Positions 46,814 through 60,320 are shown, counted from the stretch's first letter. The stretch: DNA of 64,000 nt from Stomoxys calcitrans (GCF_963082655.1 NC_081553.1:66752951-66816950); one strand, 5' to 3'. The notes: generated by a model from the letters alone, not told the origin. Translations and numbers: made by a program.

Positions 46814-48066
46814 GCAAATCTTAGGATGTTACAGTAATTTTAAACTCACATTAATTTTTGTGCACTTTTCGGATATTGATAATGCGATTTTGAGCTTGTT
46901 TCTTGAAGGAAAAACATGAGAGTTGTACCAAACCGAATTTGTTCGACATAATCTTCAATACTGTATACTCCACTCGAAACATATTTTTGCATCAAAAATT
47001 CAAAATTTTCATAAGGGGTTAGCCTTTTCAAAATTTTCATAAGGGGTTAGCCTTTGCTAAAAAAAATGCAAAAAAATAAAATGTGAAATTTTAAGAAATT
47101 CTGTTTGCTTTACGAATCTCGTTCGAATTTCGAACTGCGGAATGCTTAACATTTTTCTAAATTCGAAAAAATGAAGGACTAACAGCGTTGTTGGTCTTGA
47201 AAACAACTTTGAATTTTTACGCCCAAAAAAAATTGGTTTTTGCTATGCTTTTCATAGCAATTTTTATAGTATCGTATTATGCAGCACTTCTACGGAAGGG
47301 GATTTTAGTCATGAATCCAACGGTGTCTCAGAATTGTCAAGTTCGCAAAATTGAGGAAGTTAAAGCAGTTGCAAACTCATGTTCGTTTTTTTGAATTTTT
47401 GGATATCAATCATGTGATTTTGAAGCAATACTCGTAAAGTTTTTAAGGAAATAGAAGAGGGTATTGCTTCATCCAGCACCATTACGAAAAGAAATTTTCT
47501 TCACGAATCCAACGGTGTGCTCAGAATTTTGAAGCTCGCAAAACTAAGGATGTTACAGCAATTTCAAGCTCATGTTGATTTTTAAGCATTTTTCGGATAT
47601 TAATTATGCGATTTTGAGCTTGTTTCTTGAAGGAGAAACATAGGAGTTGCACTAACCCGATTTTTTCGACATTATCTTCAATATTGTATACTCAACTCGA
47701 AAAATTTTTCCGCATCAAAAATTCAAAATTTTCATAAGGGGTTAGCCTTTGCTAAAAAAATGCAAAAAAATTATATGTAAAATTTCAAGTAATTCTGTTT
47801 GCTTTACGAATCGTGTTCGAATTTCGAACTGCGGAATGCGCAAAATTTTTCGAAATTCGAAAAAATGAGGGAGTAACAGCGTTATTGGCCTTGAAAACGA
47901 CTTTAAATTTTTACGCCCAAAATAAATTGGTTTTTGCTATGCTCTTCATAGCAACATTAACAGTACCGCTTTATGCAGCACCTCTACTGAAAGGAATTTC
48001 TTTACTAATCCAACGGTGTCTGAAAAGTTGTGTAGTTCGCAAAACTGGGAAATTTACAGCAGTTGA
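46814..48066 (+). repeat. Inner inverted-repeat arm, left
   Basis: About 1253 bases mirrored by 48088-49340 around position 48077 with few mismatches (one is C at 47179 against G on the other arm). It contains internally repeated modules: AAAATTTTCATAAGGGGTTA, CGAATTTCGAACTGCGG and CCAACGGTGT each recur. Confidence 0.93.
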
Positions 48067-48087
48067 AAAAAACCAAGGTGAGTTGGC
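48067..48087. other. Centre (loop) of the large palindrome
   Basis: About 21 unpaired bases (A-run, then ACCAAGGTGAGTTGG) between CAGTTG and its inverted partner CAACTG. Spacing this short makes the whole structure one long hairpin. Confidence 0.8.
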
Positions 48088-49340
48088 AACTGATGTAAAT
48101 TCCCAAGTTTTGCGAACTACACAACTTTTCAGACACCGTTGGATTAGTAACGAAATTCCCCTTCAGTAGAGGTGCTGAATAAAGCGATATGGTAAATGTT
48201 CCTATGAAAAGCATAGCAAAACCCAATTTATTTTGGGCGTAAAAATTCAAAGTTGTTTTTAAGGCTAATAACGCTATTACTCCTTCATTTTTTCGAATTT
48301 CGAAAAATTTTTGGCATTTCGCAGTTCGAAATTCGAACACGATTCGTAAAGCAAACAGAACTACTTAAAATTTCACATTTTATTTTTTTGCATTTTTTTT
48401 AGCAAAGGCTAACCCCTTATGAAAATTTTGAATTTTTGATGCGGAAAATTTTTTCGAATTGAGCATACAGTATTGAAGATTATGGCGAAAAATTCGGGTT
48501 AGTGCAACTCCTATGTTTCTCCTTCAAGAAACAAGCTCCAAATCGCATAATTAATATCCGAAAAATGCTTAAAAATCAACATGAGCTTGAAATTGCTGTA
48601 ACATCCTTAGTTTTGCGAGCTTCAAAATTCTGAGCACACCGTTGGATTCGTGAAGAAAATCTCTTTTCGTAATGGTGCTGGATGAAGCAATACCCTCTTC
48701 TATTTCCTTAAAAACTTTACGAGTATTGCTTCAAAATCACATGATTGATATCCAAAAATTCAAAAAAACGAACATGAGTTTGCAACTGCTTTAACTTCCT
48801 CAATTTTGCGAACTTGACAATTCTGAGACACCGTTGGATTCATGACTAAAATCCCCTTCCGTAGAAGTGCTGCATAATACGATACTATAAAAATTGCTAT
48901 GAAAAGCATAGCAAAAACCAATTTTTTTTGGGCGTAAAAATTCAAAGTTGTTTTCAAGACCAACAACGCTGTTACTCCTTCATTTTTTCGAATTTCGAAA
49001 AATGTTAAGCATTCCGCAGTTCGAAATTCGAACGAGATTCGTAAAGCAAACAGAATTTCTTAAAATTTCACATTTTATTTTTTTGCATTTTTTTTAGCAA
49101 AGGCTAACCCCTTATGAAAATTTTGAAAAGGCTAACCCCTTATGAAAATTTTGAATTTTTGATGCAAAAAAATGTTTCGAGTGGAGTATACAGTATTGAA
49201 GATTATGTCGAGCAAATTCGGTTTGGTACAACTCTCATGTTTTTCCTTCAAGAAATAAGCTCAAAATCGCATTATCAATATCCGAAAAGTGCACAAAAAT
49301 TAATGTGAGTTTAAAATTACTGTAACATCCTAAGATTTGC
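48088..49340 (-). repeat. Inner inverted-repeat arm, right
   Basis: Reverse complement of 46814-48066. Mirrored coordinates sum to 96154 (for example 46813 with 49341, 47188 with 48966), so no net insertion separates the arms over more than 1 kb. Confidence 0.93.
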
Positions 49341-52300
49341 GACAATTTTTCTATACGAAAACTTGTCTGACGACAATTTTTCTATACGAAAACTTGTCTG
49401 ACGACAATTTTTCTATACGAAAACTTGTCTGACGACAACTTTTCTATACGAAAACTTGTCTGACGACAATTTTTCTATACGAAAACTTGTCTGACGACAA
49501 TTTTTCTATACGAAAACTTGTCTGACGACAATTTTTCTATACGAAAACTTGTCTGACGACAATTTTTCTATACGAAAACTTGTCTGACGACAATTTTTCT
49601 ATACGAAAACTTGTCTGACGACAATTTTTCTATACGACAACTTGTCTGACGACAATTTTTCTATACGAAAACTTGTCTGACGACAATTTTTCTATACGAA
49701 AACTTGTCTGACGACAATTTTTCTATACGAAAACTTGTCTGACGACAATTTTTCTATACGAAAACTTGTCTGACGACAATTTTTCTATACGAAAACTTGT
49801 CTGACGACAATTTTTCTATACGAAAACTTGTCTGACGACAATTTTTCTATACGAAAACTTGTCTGACGACAATTTTTCTATACGAAAACTTGTCTGACGA
49901 CAATTTTTCTATACGAAAACTTGTCTGACGACAATTTTTCTATACGAAAACTTGTCTGACGACAATTTTTCTATACGAAAACTTGTCTGACGACAATTTT
50001 TCTATACGAAAACTTGTCTGACGACAATTTTTCTATACGAAAACTTGTCTGACGACAATTTTTCTATACGAAAACTTGTCTGACGACAATTTTTCTATAC
50101 GAAAACTTGTCTGACGACAATTTTTCTATACGAAAACTTGTCTGACGACAATTTTTCTATACGAAAACTTGTCTGACGACAATTTTTCTATACGAAAACT
50201 TGTCTGATGACAATTTTTCTATACGAAAACTTGTCTGACGACAATTTTTCTATACGAAAACTTGTCTGACGACAATTTTTCTATACGAAAACTTGTCTGA
50301 CGACAATTTTTCTATACGAAAAGTTGTCTGACGACAATTTTTCTATACGAAAACTTGTCTGACGACAATTTTTCTATACGAAAAGTTGTCTGACGACAAT
50401 TTTTCTATACAAAAACTTGTCTGACGACAATTTTTCTATACGAAAAGTTGTCTGACGACAATTTTTCTATACGAAAACTTGTCTGACGACAATTTTTCTA
50501 TACGAAAACTTGTCTGACGACAATTTTTCTATACGAAAACTTGTCTGACGAGAATTTTTCTATACGAAAACTTGTCTGACGACAATTTTTCTATACGAAA
50601 ACTTGTCTGACGACAATTTTTCTATACGAAAACTTGTCTGACGACAATTTTTCTATACGAAAACTTGTCTGACGACAATTTTTCTATACGAAAACTTGTC
50701 TGACGACAATTTTTCTATACGAAAACTTGTCTGACGACAATTTTTCTATACGAAAACTTGTCTGACGACAATTTTTCTATACGAAAACTTGTCTGACGAC
50801 AATTTTTCTATACGAAAACTTGTCTGACGACAATTTTTCTATACGAAAACTTGTCTGACGACAATTTTTCTATACGAAAACATGTCTGACGACAATTTTT
50901 CTATACGAAAACTTGTCTGACGACAATTTTTCTATACGAAAACTTGTCTGACGACAATTTTTCTATACGAAAAGTTGTCTGACGACAATTTTTCTATACG
51001 AAAACTTGTCTGACGACAATTTTTCTATACGAAAACTTGTCTGACGACAATTTTTCTATACGAAAAGTTGTCTGACGACAATTTTTCTATACAAAAACTT
51101 GTCTGACGACAATTTTTCTATACGAAAAGTTGTCTGACGACAATTTTTCTATACGAAAACTTGTCTGACGACAATTTTTCTATACGAAAACTTGTCTGAC
51201 GACAATTTTTCTATACGAAAACTTGTCTGACGACAATTTTTCTATACGAAAACTTGTCTGACGACAATTTTTCTATACGAAAACTTGTCTGACGACAATT
51301 TTTCTATACGAAAACTTGTCTGACGACAATTTTTCTATACGAAAACTTGTCTGACGACAATTTTTCTATACGAAAACTTGTCTGACGACAATTTTTCTAT
51401 ACGAAAACTTGTCTGACGACAATTTTTCTATACGAAAACTTGTCTGACGACAATTTTTCTATACGAAAACTTGTCTGACGACAATTTTTCTATACGAAAA
51501 CTTGTCTGACGACAATTTTTCTATACGAAAACTTGTCTGACGACAATTTTTCTATACGAAAACTTGTCTGACGACAATTTTTCTATACGAAAACTTGTCT
51601 GACGACAATTTTTCTATACGAAAACATGTCTGACGACAATTTTTTCTATACGAAAACTTGTCTGACGACAATTTTTCTATACGAAAACATGTCTGACGAC
51701 AATTTTTCTATACGAAAACTTGTCTGACGACAATTTTTCTATACGAAAACTTGTCTGACGACAATTTTTCTATACGAAAACTTGTCTGACGACAATTTTT
51801 CTATACGAAAACTTGTCTGACGACAATTTTTCTATACGAAAACTTGTCTGACGACAATTTTTCTATACGAAAACTTGTCTGACGACAATTTTTCTATACG
51901 AAAACTTGTCTGACGACAATTTTTCTATACGAAAACTTGTCTGACGACAATTTTTCTATACGAAAACTTGTCTGACGACAATTTTTCTATACGAAAACTT
52001 GTCTGACGACAATTTTTCTATACGAAAACTTGTCTGACGACAATTTTTCTATACGAAAACTTGTCTGACGACAATTTTTCTATACGAAAACTTGTCTGAC
52101 GACAATTTTTCTATACGAAAACTTGTCTGACGACAATTTTTCTATACGAAAACTTGTCTGACGACAATTTTTCTATACGAAAACTTGTCTGACGACAATT
52201 TTTCTATACGAAAACTTGTCTGACGACAATTTTTCTATACGAAAACTTGTCTGACGACAATTTTTCTATACGAAAACTTGTCTGACGACAATTTTTCTAT

Positions 52301-55300
52301 ACGAAAACTTGTCTGACGACAATTTTTCTATACGAAAAGTTGTCTGACGACAATTTTTCTATACGAAAACTTGTCTGACGACAATTTTTCTATACGAAAA
52401 GTTGTCTGACAACAATTTTTCTATACGAAAAGTTGTCTGACGACAATTTTTCTATACGAAAACTTGTCTGACGACAATTTTTCTATACGAAAAGTTGTCT
52501 GACGACAATTTTTCTATACGAAAACTTGTCTGACGACAATTTTTCTATACGAAAACTTGTCTGACGACAATTTTTCTATACGAAAACTTGTCTGACGACA
52601 ATTTTTCTATACGAAAAGTTGTCTGACGACAATTTTTCTATACGAAAAGTTGTCTGACGACAATTTTTCTATACGAAAAGTTGTCTGACGACAATTTATC
52701 TATACGAAAACTTGTCTGACGACAATTTTTCTATACGAAAACTTGTCTGACGACAATTTTTCTATACGAAAACTTTTCTGACGACAATTTTTCTATACGA
52801 AAACTTGTCTGACGACAATTTTTCTATACGAAAACTTGTCTGACGACAATTTTTCTATACGAAAACTTGTCTGACGACAATTTTTCTATACGAAAACTTG
52901 TCTGACGACAATTTTTCTATACGAAAACTTGTCTGACGACAATTTTTCTATACGAAAACTTGTCTGACGACAATTTTTCTATACGAAAACTTGTCTGACG
53001 ACAATTTTTCTATACGAAAACTTGTCTGACGACAATTTTTCTATACGAAAACTTGTCTGACGACAATTTTTCTATACGAAAACTTGTCTGACGACAATTT
53101 TTCTATACGAAAACTTGTCTGACGACAATTTTTCTATACGAAAACTTGTCTGACGACAATTTTTCTATACGAAAACTTGTCTGGCGACAATTTTTCTATA
53201 CGAAAACTTGTCTGACGACAATTTTTCTATACGAAAACTTGTCTGACGACAATTTTTCTATACGAAAACTTGTCTGACGACAATTTTTCTATACGAAAAC
53301 TTGTCTGACGACAATTTTTCTATACGAAAACTTGTCTGACGACAATTTTTCTATACGAAAACTTGTCTGACGACAATTTTTCTATACGAAAACTTGTCTG
53401 ACGACAATTTTTCTATACGAAAACTTGTCTGACGACAATTTTTCTATACGAAAACTTGTCTGACGACAATTTTTCTATACGAAAACTTGTCTGACGACAA
53501 TTTTTCTATACGAAAACTTGTCTGACGACAATTTTTCTATACGAAAACTTGTCTGACGACAATTTTTCTATACGAAAACTTGTCTGACGACAATTTTTCT
53601 ATACGAAAACTTGTCTGACGACAATTTTTCTATACGAAAACTTGTCTGACGACAATTTTTCTATACGAAAACTTGTCTGACGACAATTTTTCTATACGAA
53701 AACTTGTCTGACGACAATTTTTCTATACGAAAACTTGTCTGACGACAATTTTTCTATACGAAAACTTGTCTGACGACAATTTTTCTATACGAAAACTTGT
53801 CTGACGACAATTTTTCTATACGAAAACTTGTCTGACGACAATTTTTCTATACGAAAACTTGTCTGACGACAATTTTTCTATACGAAAACTTGTCTGACGA
53901 CAATTTTTCTATACGAAAACTTGTCTGACGACAATTTTTCTATACGAAAACTTGTCTGACGACAATTTTTCTATACGAAAACTTGTCTGACGACAATTTT
54001 TCTATACGAAAACTTGTCTGACGACAATTTTTCTATACGAAAACTTGTCTGACGACAATTTTTCTATACGAAAACTTGTCTGACGACAATTTTTCTATAC
54101 GAAAACTTGTCTGACGACAATTTTTCTATACGAAAACTTGTCTGACGACAATTTTTCTATACGAAAACTTGTCTGACGACAATTTTTCTATACGAAAACT
54201 TGTCTGACGACAATTTTTCTATACGAAAACTTGTCTGACGACAATTTTTCTATACGAAAACTTGTCTGACGACAATTTTTCTATACGAAAACTTGTCTGA
54301 CGACAATTTTTCTATACGAAAACTTGTCTGACGACAATTTTTCTATACGAAAACTTGTCTGACGACAATTTTTCTATACGAAAACTTGTCTGACGACAAT
54401 TTTTCTATACGAAAACTTGTCTGACGACAATTTTTCTATACGAAAACTTGTCTGACGACAATTTTTCTATACGAAAACTTGTCTGACGACAATTTTTCTA
54501 TACGAAAACTTGTCTGACGACAATTTTTCTATACGAAAACTTGTCTGACGACAATTTTTCTATACGAAAACTTGTCTGACGACAATTTTTCTATACGAAA
54601 ACTTGTCTGACGACAATTTTTCTATACGAAAACTTGTCTGACGACAATTTTTCTATACGAAAACTTGTCTGACGACAATTTTTCTATACGAAAACTTGTC
54701 TGACGACAATTTTTCTATACGAAAACTTGTCTGACGACAATTTTTCTATACGAAAACTTGTCTGACGACAATTTTTCTATACGAAAACTTGTCTGACGAC
54801 AATTTTTCTATACGAAAACTTGTCTGACGACAATTTTTCTATACGAAAACTTGTCTGACGACAATTTTTCTATACGAAAACTTGTCTGACGACAATTTTT
54901 CTATACGAAAACTTGTCTGACGACAATTTTTCTATACGAAAACTTGTCTGACGACAATTTTTCTATACGAAAACTTGTCTGACGACAATTTTTCTATACG
55001 AAAACTTGTCTGACGACAATTTTTCTATACGAAAACTTGTCTGACGACAATTTTTCTATACGAAAACTTGTCTGACGACAATTTTTCTATACGAAAACTT
55101 GTCTGACGACAATTTTTCTATACGAAAACTTGTCTGACGACAATTTTTCTATACGAAAACTTGTCTGACGACAATTTTTCTATACGAAAACTTGTCTGAC
55201 GACAATTTTTCTATACGAAAACTTGTCTGACGACAATTTTTCTATACGAAAACTTGTCTGACGACAATTTTTCTATACGAAAACTTGTCTGACGACAATT

Positions 55301-57285
55301 TTTCTATACGAAAACTTGTCTGACGACAATTTTTCTATACGAAAACTTGTCTGACGACAATTTTTCTATACGAAAACTTGTCTGACGACAATTTTTCTAT
55401 ACGAAAACTTGTCTGACGACAATTTTTCTATACGAAAACTTGTCTGACGACAATTTTTCTATACGAAAACTTGTCTGACGACAATTTTTCTATACGAAAA
55501 CTTGTCTGACGACAATTTTTCTATACGAAAACTTGTCTGACGACAATTTTTCTATACGAAAACTTGTCTGACGACAATTTTTCTATACGAAAACTTGTCT
55601 GACGACAATTTTTCTATACGAAAACTTGTCTGACGACAATTTTTCTATACGAAAACTTGTCTGACGACAATTTTTCTATACGAAAACATGTCTGACGACA
55701 ATTTTTCTATACGAAAACTTGTCTGACGACAATTTTTCTATACGAAAACTTGTCTGACGACAATTTTTCTATACAAAAACTTGTCTGACGACAATTTTTC
55801 TATGCGAAAACTTGCCTGACGACAATTTTTCTATACGAAAACTTGTCTATACGAAAACTTGTTTGACGACAATTTTTCTATACGAAAACTTGTCTGACGA
55901 CAATTTTTCTATACGAAAACTTGTCTGACGACAATTTTTCTATACGAAAACTTGTCTGACGACAATTTTTCTATACGAAAACTTGTCTGACGACAATTTT
56001 TCTATACGAAAACTTGTCTGACGACAATTTTTCTATACGAAAACTTGTCTGACGACAATTTTTCTATACGAAAACTTGTCTGACGACAATTTTTCTATAC
56101 GAAAACTTGTCTGACGACAATTTTTCTATACGAAAACTTGTCTGACGACAATTTTTCTATACGAAAACTTGTCTGACGACAATTTTTCTATACGAAAACT
56201 TGTCTGACGACAATTTTTCTATACGAAAACTTGTCTGACGACAATTTTTCTATACGAAAACTTGTCTGACGACAATTTTTCTATACGAAAACTTGTCTGA
56301 CGACAATTTTTCTATACGAAAAATTGTCTGACGACAATTTTTCTATACGAAAAATTGTCTGACGACAATTTTTCTATACGAAAACTTGTCTGACGACAAT
56401 TTTTCTATACGAAAACTTGTCTGACGACAATTTTTCTATACGAAAACTTGTCTGACGACAATTTTTCTATACGAAAACTTGTCTGACGACAATTTTTCTA
56501 TACGAAAACTTGTCTGACGACAATTTTTCTATACGAAAACTTGTCTGACGACAATTTTTCTATACGAAAACTTGTCTGACGACAATTTTTCTATACGAAA
56601 ACTTGTCTGACGACAATTTTTCTATACGAAAACTTGTCTGACGACAATTTTTCTATACGAAAACTTGTCTGACGACAATTTTTCTATACGAAAACTTGTC
56701 TGACGACAATTTTTCTATACGAAAACTTGTCTGACGACAATTTTTCTATACGAAAACTTGTCTGACGACAATTTTTCTATACGAAAACTTGTCTGACGAC
56801 AATTTTTCTATACGAAAACTTGTCTGACGACAATTTTTCTATACGAAAACTTGTCTGACGACAATTTTTCTATACGAAAACTTGTCTGACGACAATTTTT
56901 CTATACGAAAACTTGTCTGACGACAATTTTTCTATACGAAAACTTGTCTGACGACAATTTTTCTATACGAAAACTTGTCTGACGACAATTTTTCTATACG
57001 AAAACTTGTCTGACGACAATTTTTCTATACGAAAACTTGTCTGACGACAATTTTTCTATACGAAAACTTGTCTGACGACAATTTTTCTATACGAAAACTT
57101 GTCTGACGACAATTTTTCTATACGAAAACTTGTCTGACGACAATTTTTCTATACGAAAACTTGTCTGACGACAATTTTTCTATACGAAAACTTGTCTGAC
57201 GACAATTTTTCTATACGAAAACTTGTCTGACGACAATTTTGCTACACGAAAACTTGTCTGACGACAATTTTTCGATACTGAAACT
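49341..57285 (-). repeat. 31-bp tandem array, right (about 256 copies)
   Basis: The same 31-bp unit in reverse. Most copies are identical; variants (AAAAGTTG, AAAACATG, ATACAAAAAC) cluster at 50.2-51.7 and 52.3-52.7 kb, and one shortened unit is at about 55842-55862. It is six times longer than the left array. Confidence 0.97.
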
Positions 57286-58591
57286 TATCAGTTGGATTCG
57301 TGACGAAATATCCTTTCCGTACAGGTGCTGCATAAAGCGGTACTGTAAGTGTTGCTATGAAAAGCATAGCAAAAAGCAATTTATTTTGGGCGTAAAAATT
57401 CAAAGTTGTTTTTAAGGCTAATAACGCTGTTACTCCTTCATTTTTTCGAATTTCGAAAGATGGTAAGCATTCCGCAGTTCGAAATTCGAACAAGATTCTT
57501 AAAGCAAACAGAATTACTTGAAATTTTACATTTAATTTTTTTGCATTTTTTTAGCAAAGGCTAACCCCTTATGAAAATTTTGAATTTTTGATGCGAAAAA
57601 ATTTTTCGAGTTGAGTATACAATATTGAAGATAATGTCGAAAAAATCGGTTTAGTGTAACTTCTATGTTTTTCCTTCAAGAAACAAGCTCATAATCGCAT
57701 AATTAATATCCGAAAAATGTTAAAATATCAAAGTGAGTTTGAAATTGCTGTAACATTCTTAGTTTTGCGAGCTTTAAAATACTGAGCACACCCTTGGATT
57801 CGTGAAGGAAATCTCTTTCTTTCATGGTGCTGGATGAAGCAATACCCTCTTCTATTTAATTGAAAACTTTACGAGTATTGCTTCTAAATCGCATAATTGA
57901 CATCCAAAAATTCAAAAAAACCAATACGTGTTTGCAACTGCTTTAACTTCCTCAATTTTGCGAACTTGACAATTCTGAGACACCGTTGGATTCATGACTA
58001 AGATCCCCTTCCGTAGAAGTGCTGCATTATGCGATACTATAAAAATTGCTATGAAAAGCATAGCAAAAACCAATTTATTTTGGGCCTAAAAATTCAAAGT
58101 TGTTTTCAAGACCAACAACGCTGTTACTCCTTCATTTTTTCGAATTTCGAAAAATGTTAAGCATTCCGCAGTTCGAAATTCGAACGAGATTCGTAAAGCA
58201 AACAGAATTACTTAAAATTTCACATTTTATTTTTTTTTGCATTTTTTTAGCAAAGGCTAACCCCTTATGAAAATTTTGAATTTTTGATGCAAAAAAATGT
58301 TTCGAGTGGAGTATACAGTATTGAAAATTATGGCGAAAAAATCGGTTTAGTGCAACTCCTATGTTTTTCCTTCAAGAAACAAGCTCAAAATCGCATAATT
58401 AATTAACTTAATAGTTTACCTTTATTTTTTCGAATTTGAAAAATTTTAAGCATTCCGCAGTTCGAAATTCAAAGGCGATTCGTAAATAAACTGAGTTACT
58501 TGAAATTTCACCTTTTTTTTTACATTTTTTTATGAAATTTGTCAATTTTTGATGCAAAAAATTGTTCGAGCTGAGTATACAGTATTGAAGA
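57286..58591 (-). repeat. Third, decayed copy of the inner arm
   Basis: Begins GTTGGATTCGTGACGAAATA and follows the right arm module by module to about 58405 (CGCATAATTAAT), then a further partial copy of the CGAATTT and GCATTCCGCAGTTCGAAATT module to 58591. More diverged than the palindromic pair. Confidence 0.85.
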
Positions 58592-58625
58592 TCAGACAAG
58601 TTTTCGTATAGAAAAATTGCCGTCA
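58592..58625 (+). repeat. Single 31-bp unit in left-array orientation
   Basis: TCAGACAAGTTTTCGTATAG and GAAAAATTGCCGTC: one unit of the array motif, oriented like the left array, at the far right edge of the structure. Confidence 0.85.
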
Positions 58626-58639
58626 AATAAGTTTTTATA

Positions 58640-59160
58640 TTAACCATTTTACGTCATTATACGGTGACAAATTCATCACCTATGAACCCATAGACACAAT
58701 ATCTAAATATGGTCCACCATATTCAGGAAGGCTATGTAAGGGTCCAACACAATTAAGTGCACCAAATTCATCGGTGAAAGATGCTGCTTTTATGCGCCTA
58801 ACTTAAATCGGGAGTTCGGCATGTGTATTACACAGCTATATCAAAATATAGCCCGATCTGAACTATATATTGAACAAGAATGCCGAAGATCCTAATAATG
58901 TCCACTGTGTCAAACTTCAGCGAAATTCGAGTAATAAACGTGCTGTTATTGACTCAAGAGTTGAAACCGGGAGATCAGTGTATATGACAGATATATCCAA
59001 TTATAGCCCGATCTTGACCATACTTAGGACGAATGTCCTACGGCCCAATATAAACTCACAGTGGTGAATGTCAACGAAATCCGTTAATAAATTCACCTTT
59101 TATGAGTCTAAAACTTTAAATCGGAAGATCCATATATATGGCAGCTATACCCAAATCAAT
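58640..59160 (+). mobile_element. Family A internal fragment
   Basis: Units with TATAGCCCGATCTGAACTAT, AAACTTCAGCGAAATTCGAG and GGAAGATCCATATATATGGC; both termini are missing. Confidence 0.5.
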
Positions 59161-59164
59161 TAAA

Positions 59165-59785
59165 CTACTGAGGCGTAAATAAGGCCGTAGGCTCGAAATG
59201 GGGCCTGAATCCGAGTATAGTCCATTGGCTCTACAGGAGCGTGTTTAGACCAATAATTACTTACGACTCAGTAGTTTGGTGGACTGCTATGGAAAAATAG
59301 AAAAAGTGCAACATAACGACCATACAATAGGTTGACAGAACATGTTGTCTTGGCATAGGGGGAGCGATAAGGGCACTGCGGACTTTCCTAGATATTCGAC
59401 CCATTGACATACAGATTAAGTGTGAGGCAGGCACTGCGGCTATGAGACTAAGGCGATGGGATAATGGATTGAGGATGGGAGCAACTCATACCACCGCGGT
59501 ATAATCGTTTCCGATCGGATACCTGAGACGACACTTAAGGTCGAGTGTGAGGCACTGTTGCCAGCGGCTCAGTCTCGGACTGATGGAACCCTAGTATTGC
59601 CGCCTTGAAGATCATGTTACACGGATGGATCAAAGCTAGGAGACAGAGTGGGCCTGAGTGTCTATATTGAGAACCCAGGGACTGAAATCTATTTTAAACT
59701 GCCTGATCATAATACGGTCCTGCAGGCGGAGATCCGGGTGATCATGAAAGGCGTGAGGTGGTGTGGTGCTAACGCGAGGATAGGC
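59165..59785 (+). pseudogene. LINE relic: RT C-terminus and RNase H start
   Basis: Frames give GLNPSIVHWLYRSVFRPII and SVVWWTAMEK (post-RT), GAIRALRTFLDIRPIDIQIK, then CYTDGSKLGDRVGLSVYIEN and LQAEIRVIMKGVRWCG (RNase H). Same R1/LOA/I-like type as 15190-16463. It breaks off where the minus-strand transposase begins. Confidence 0.72.
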
Positions 59786-60320
59786 GGCCAATTGACCGGT
59801 CCCGAACGTGAAATAAAATATTCACCGAACTCGCCTCTAAATAAGTGCATTGTGAGGCGTACTGTGTGGCATGTGGCACCGCCTTGTTGAAACCACAAGT
59901 CATGCAAGTCACGCTCTTGCATTTTGGGCAAAAGAAAAAGTTCACAGTTACATTACGATTCGCATCACCTTTGAAGAAGTACGGTCCAATGATGCCACCA
60001 GCCCATAAACCGCTCCAACTTTGACATTTTCTGGATGCATTGATAGCTCTTGCAATGCTTCTGCCTTATCTTCTATCCAAAATTGACAATTCTGCATATT
60101 TACGTACCCCTTGAGCCAAAAATGAGCTTTGATGTTAAAATGGAAGAAGGGCGCAATTAACTTTTTTAACAGAGCACGTATTTTGATTATAAATTTTCAT
60201 AATTTGCCAGCGTTGTTCATTTGTAAGACGATTCATGGTTGAATTGTAGACCAATTCGATCCTCAGATTCAGATTTGGCTTAACTGAATTTAGTATGTGA
60301 TTATTTGATTCATTCAAAAA
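59786..60320 (-). pseudogene. Tc/mariner-type transposase relic
   Basis: On the minus strand: [20 protein letters not shown] at the start, then AHFWLKGYVNMQNCQFW, and near 59785-59931 DLWFQQGGATCHTVRLTMHL and FGEYFISRSGPVNWPP. Frameshifts separate the pieces and the end is cut off. Related to the core of the derivatives at 28173 and 43142, but it lacks their duplicated ends. Confidence 0.75.

Noticed and set aside
46814..49340. Palindrome as a read or assembly fold-back artefact
   Set aside because: The arms differ at scattered positions, the two arrays differ greatly in length and a third diverged arm follows, which a simple fold-back read would not give. Long-read confirmation is still needed.
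45531..57285. Possible CRISPR-like array of 31-bp repeats
   Set aside because: The repeats are contiguous with no spacers and the context is a fly genome; it is tandem satellite-type DNA.
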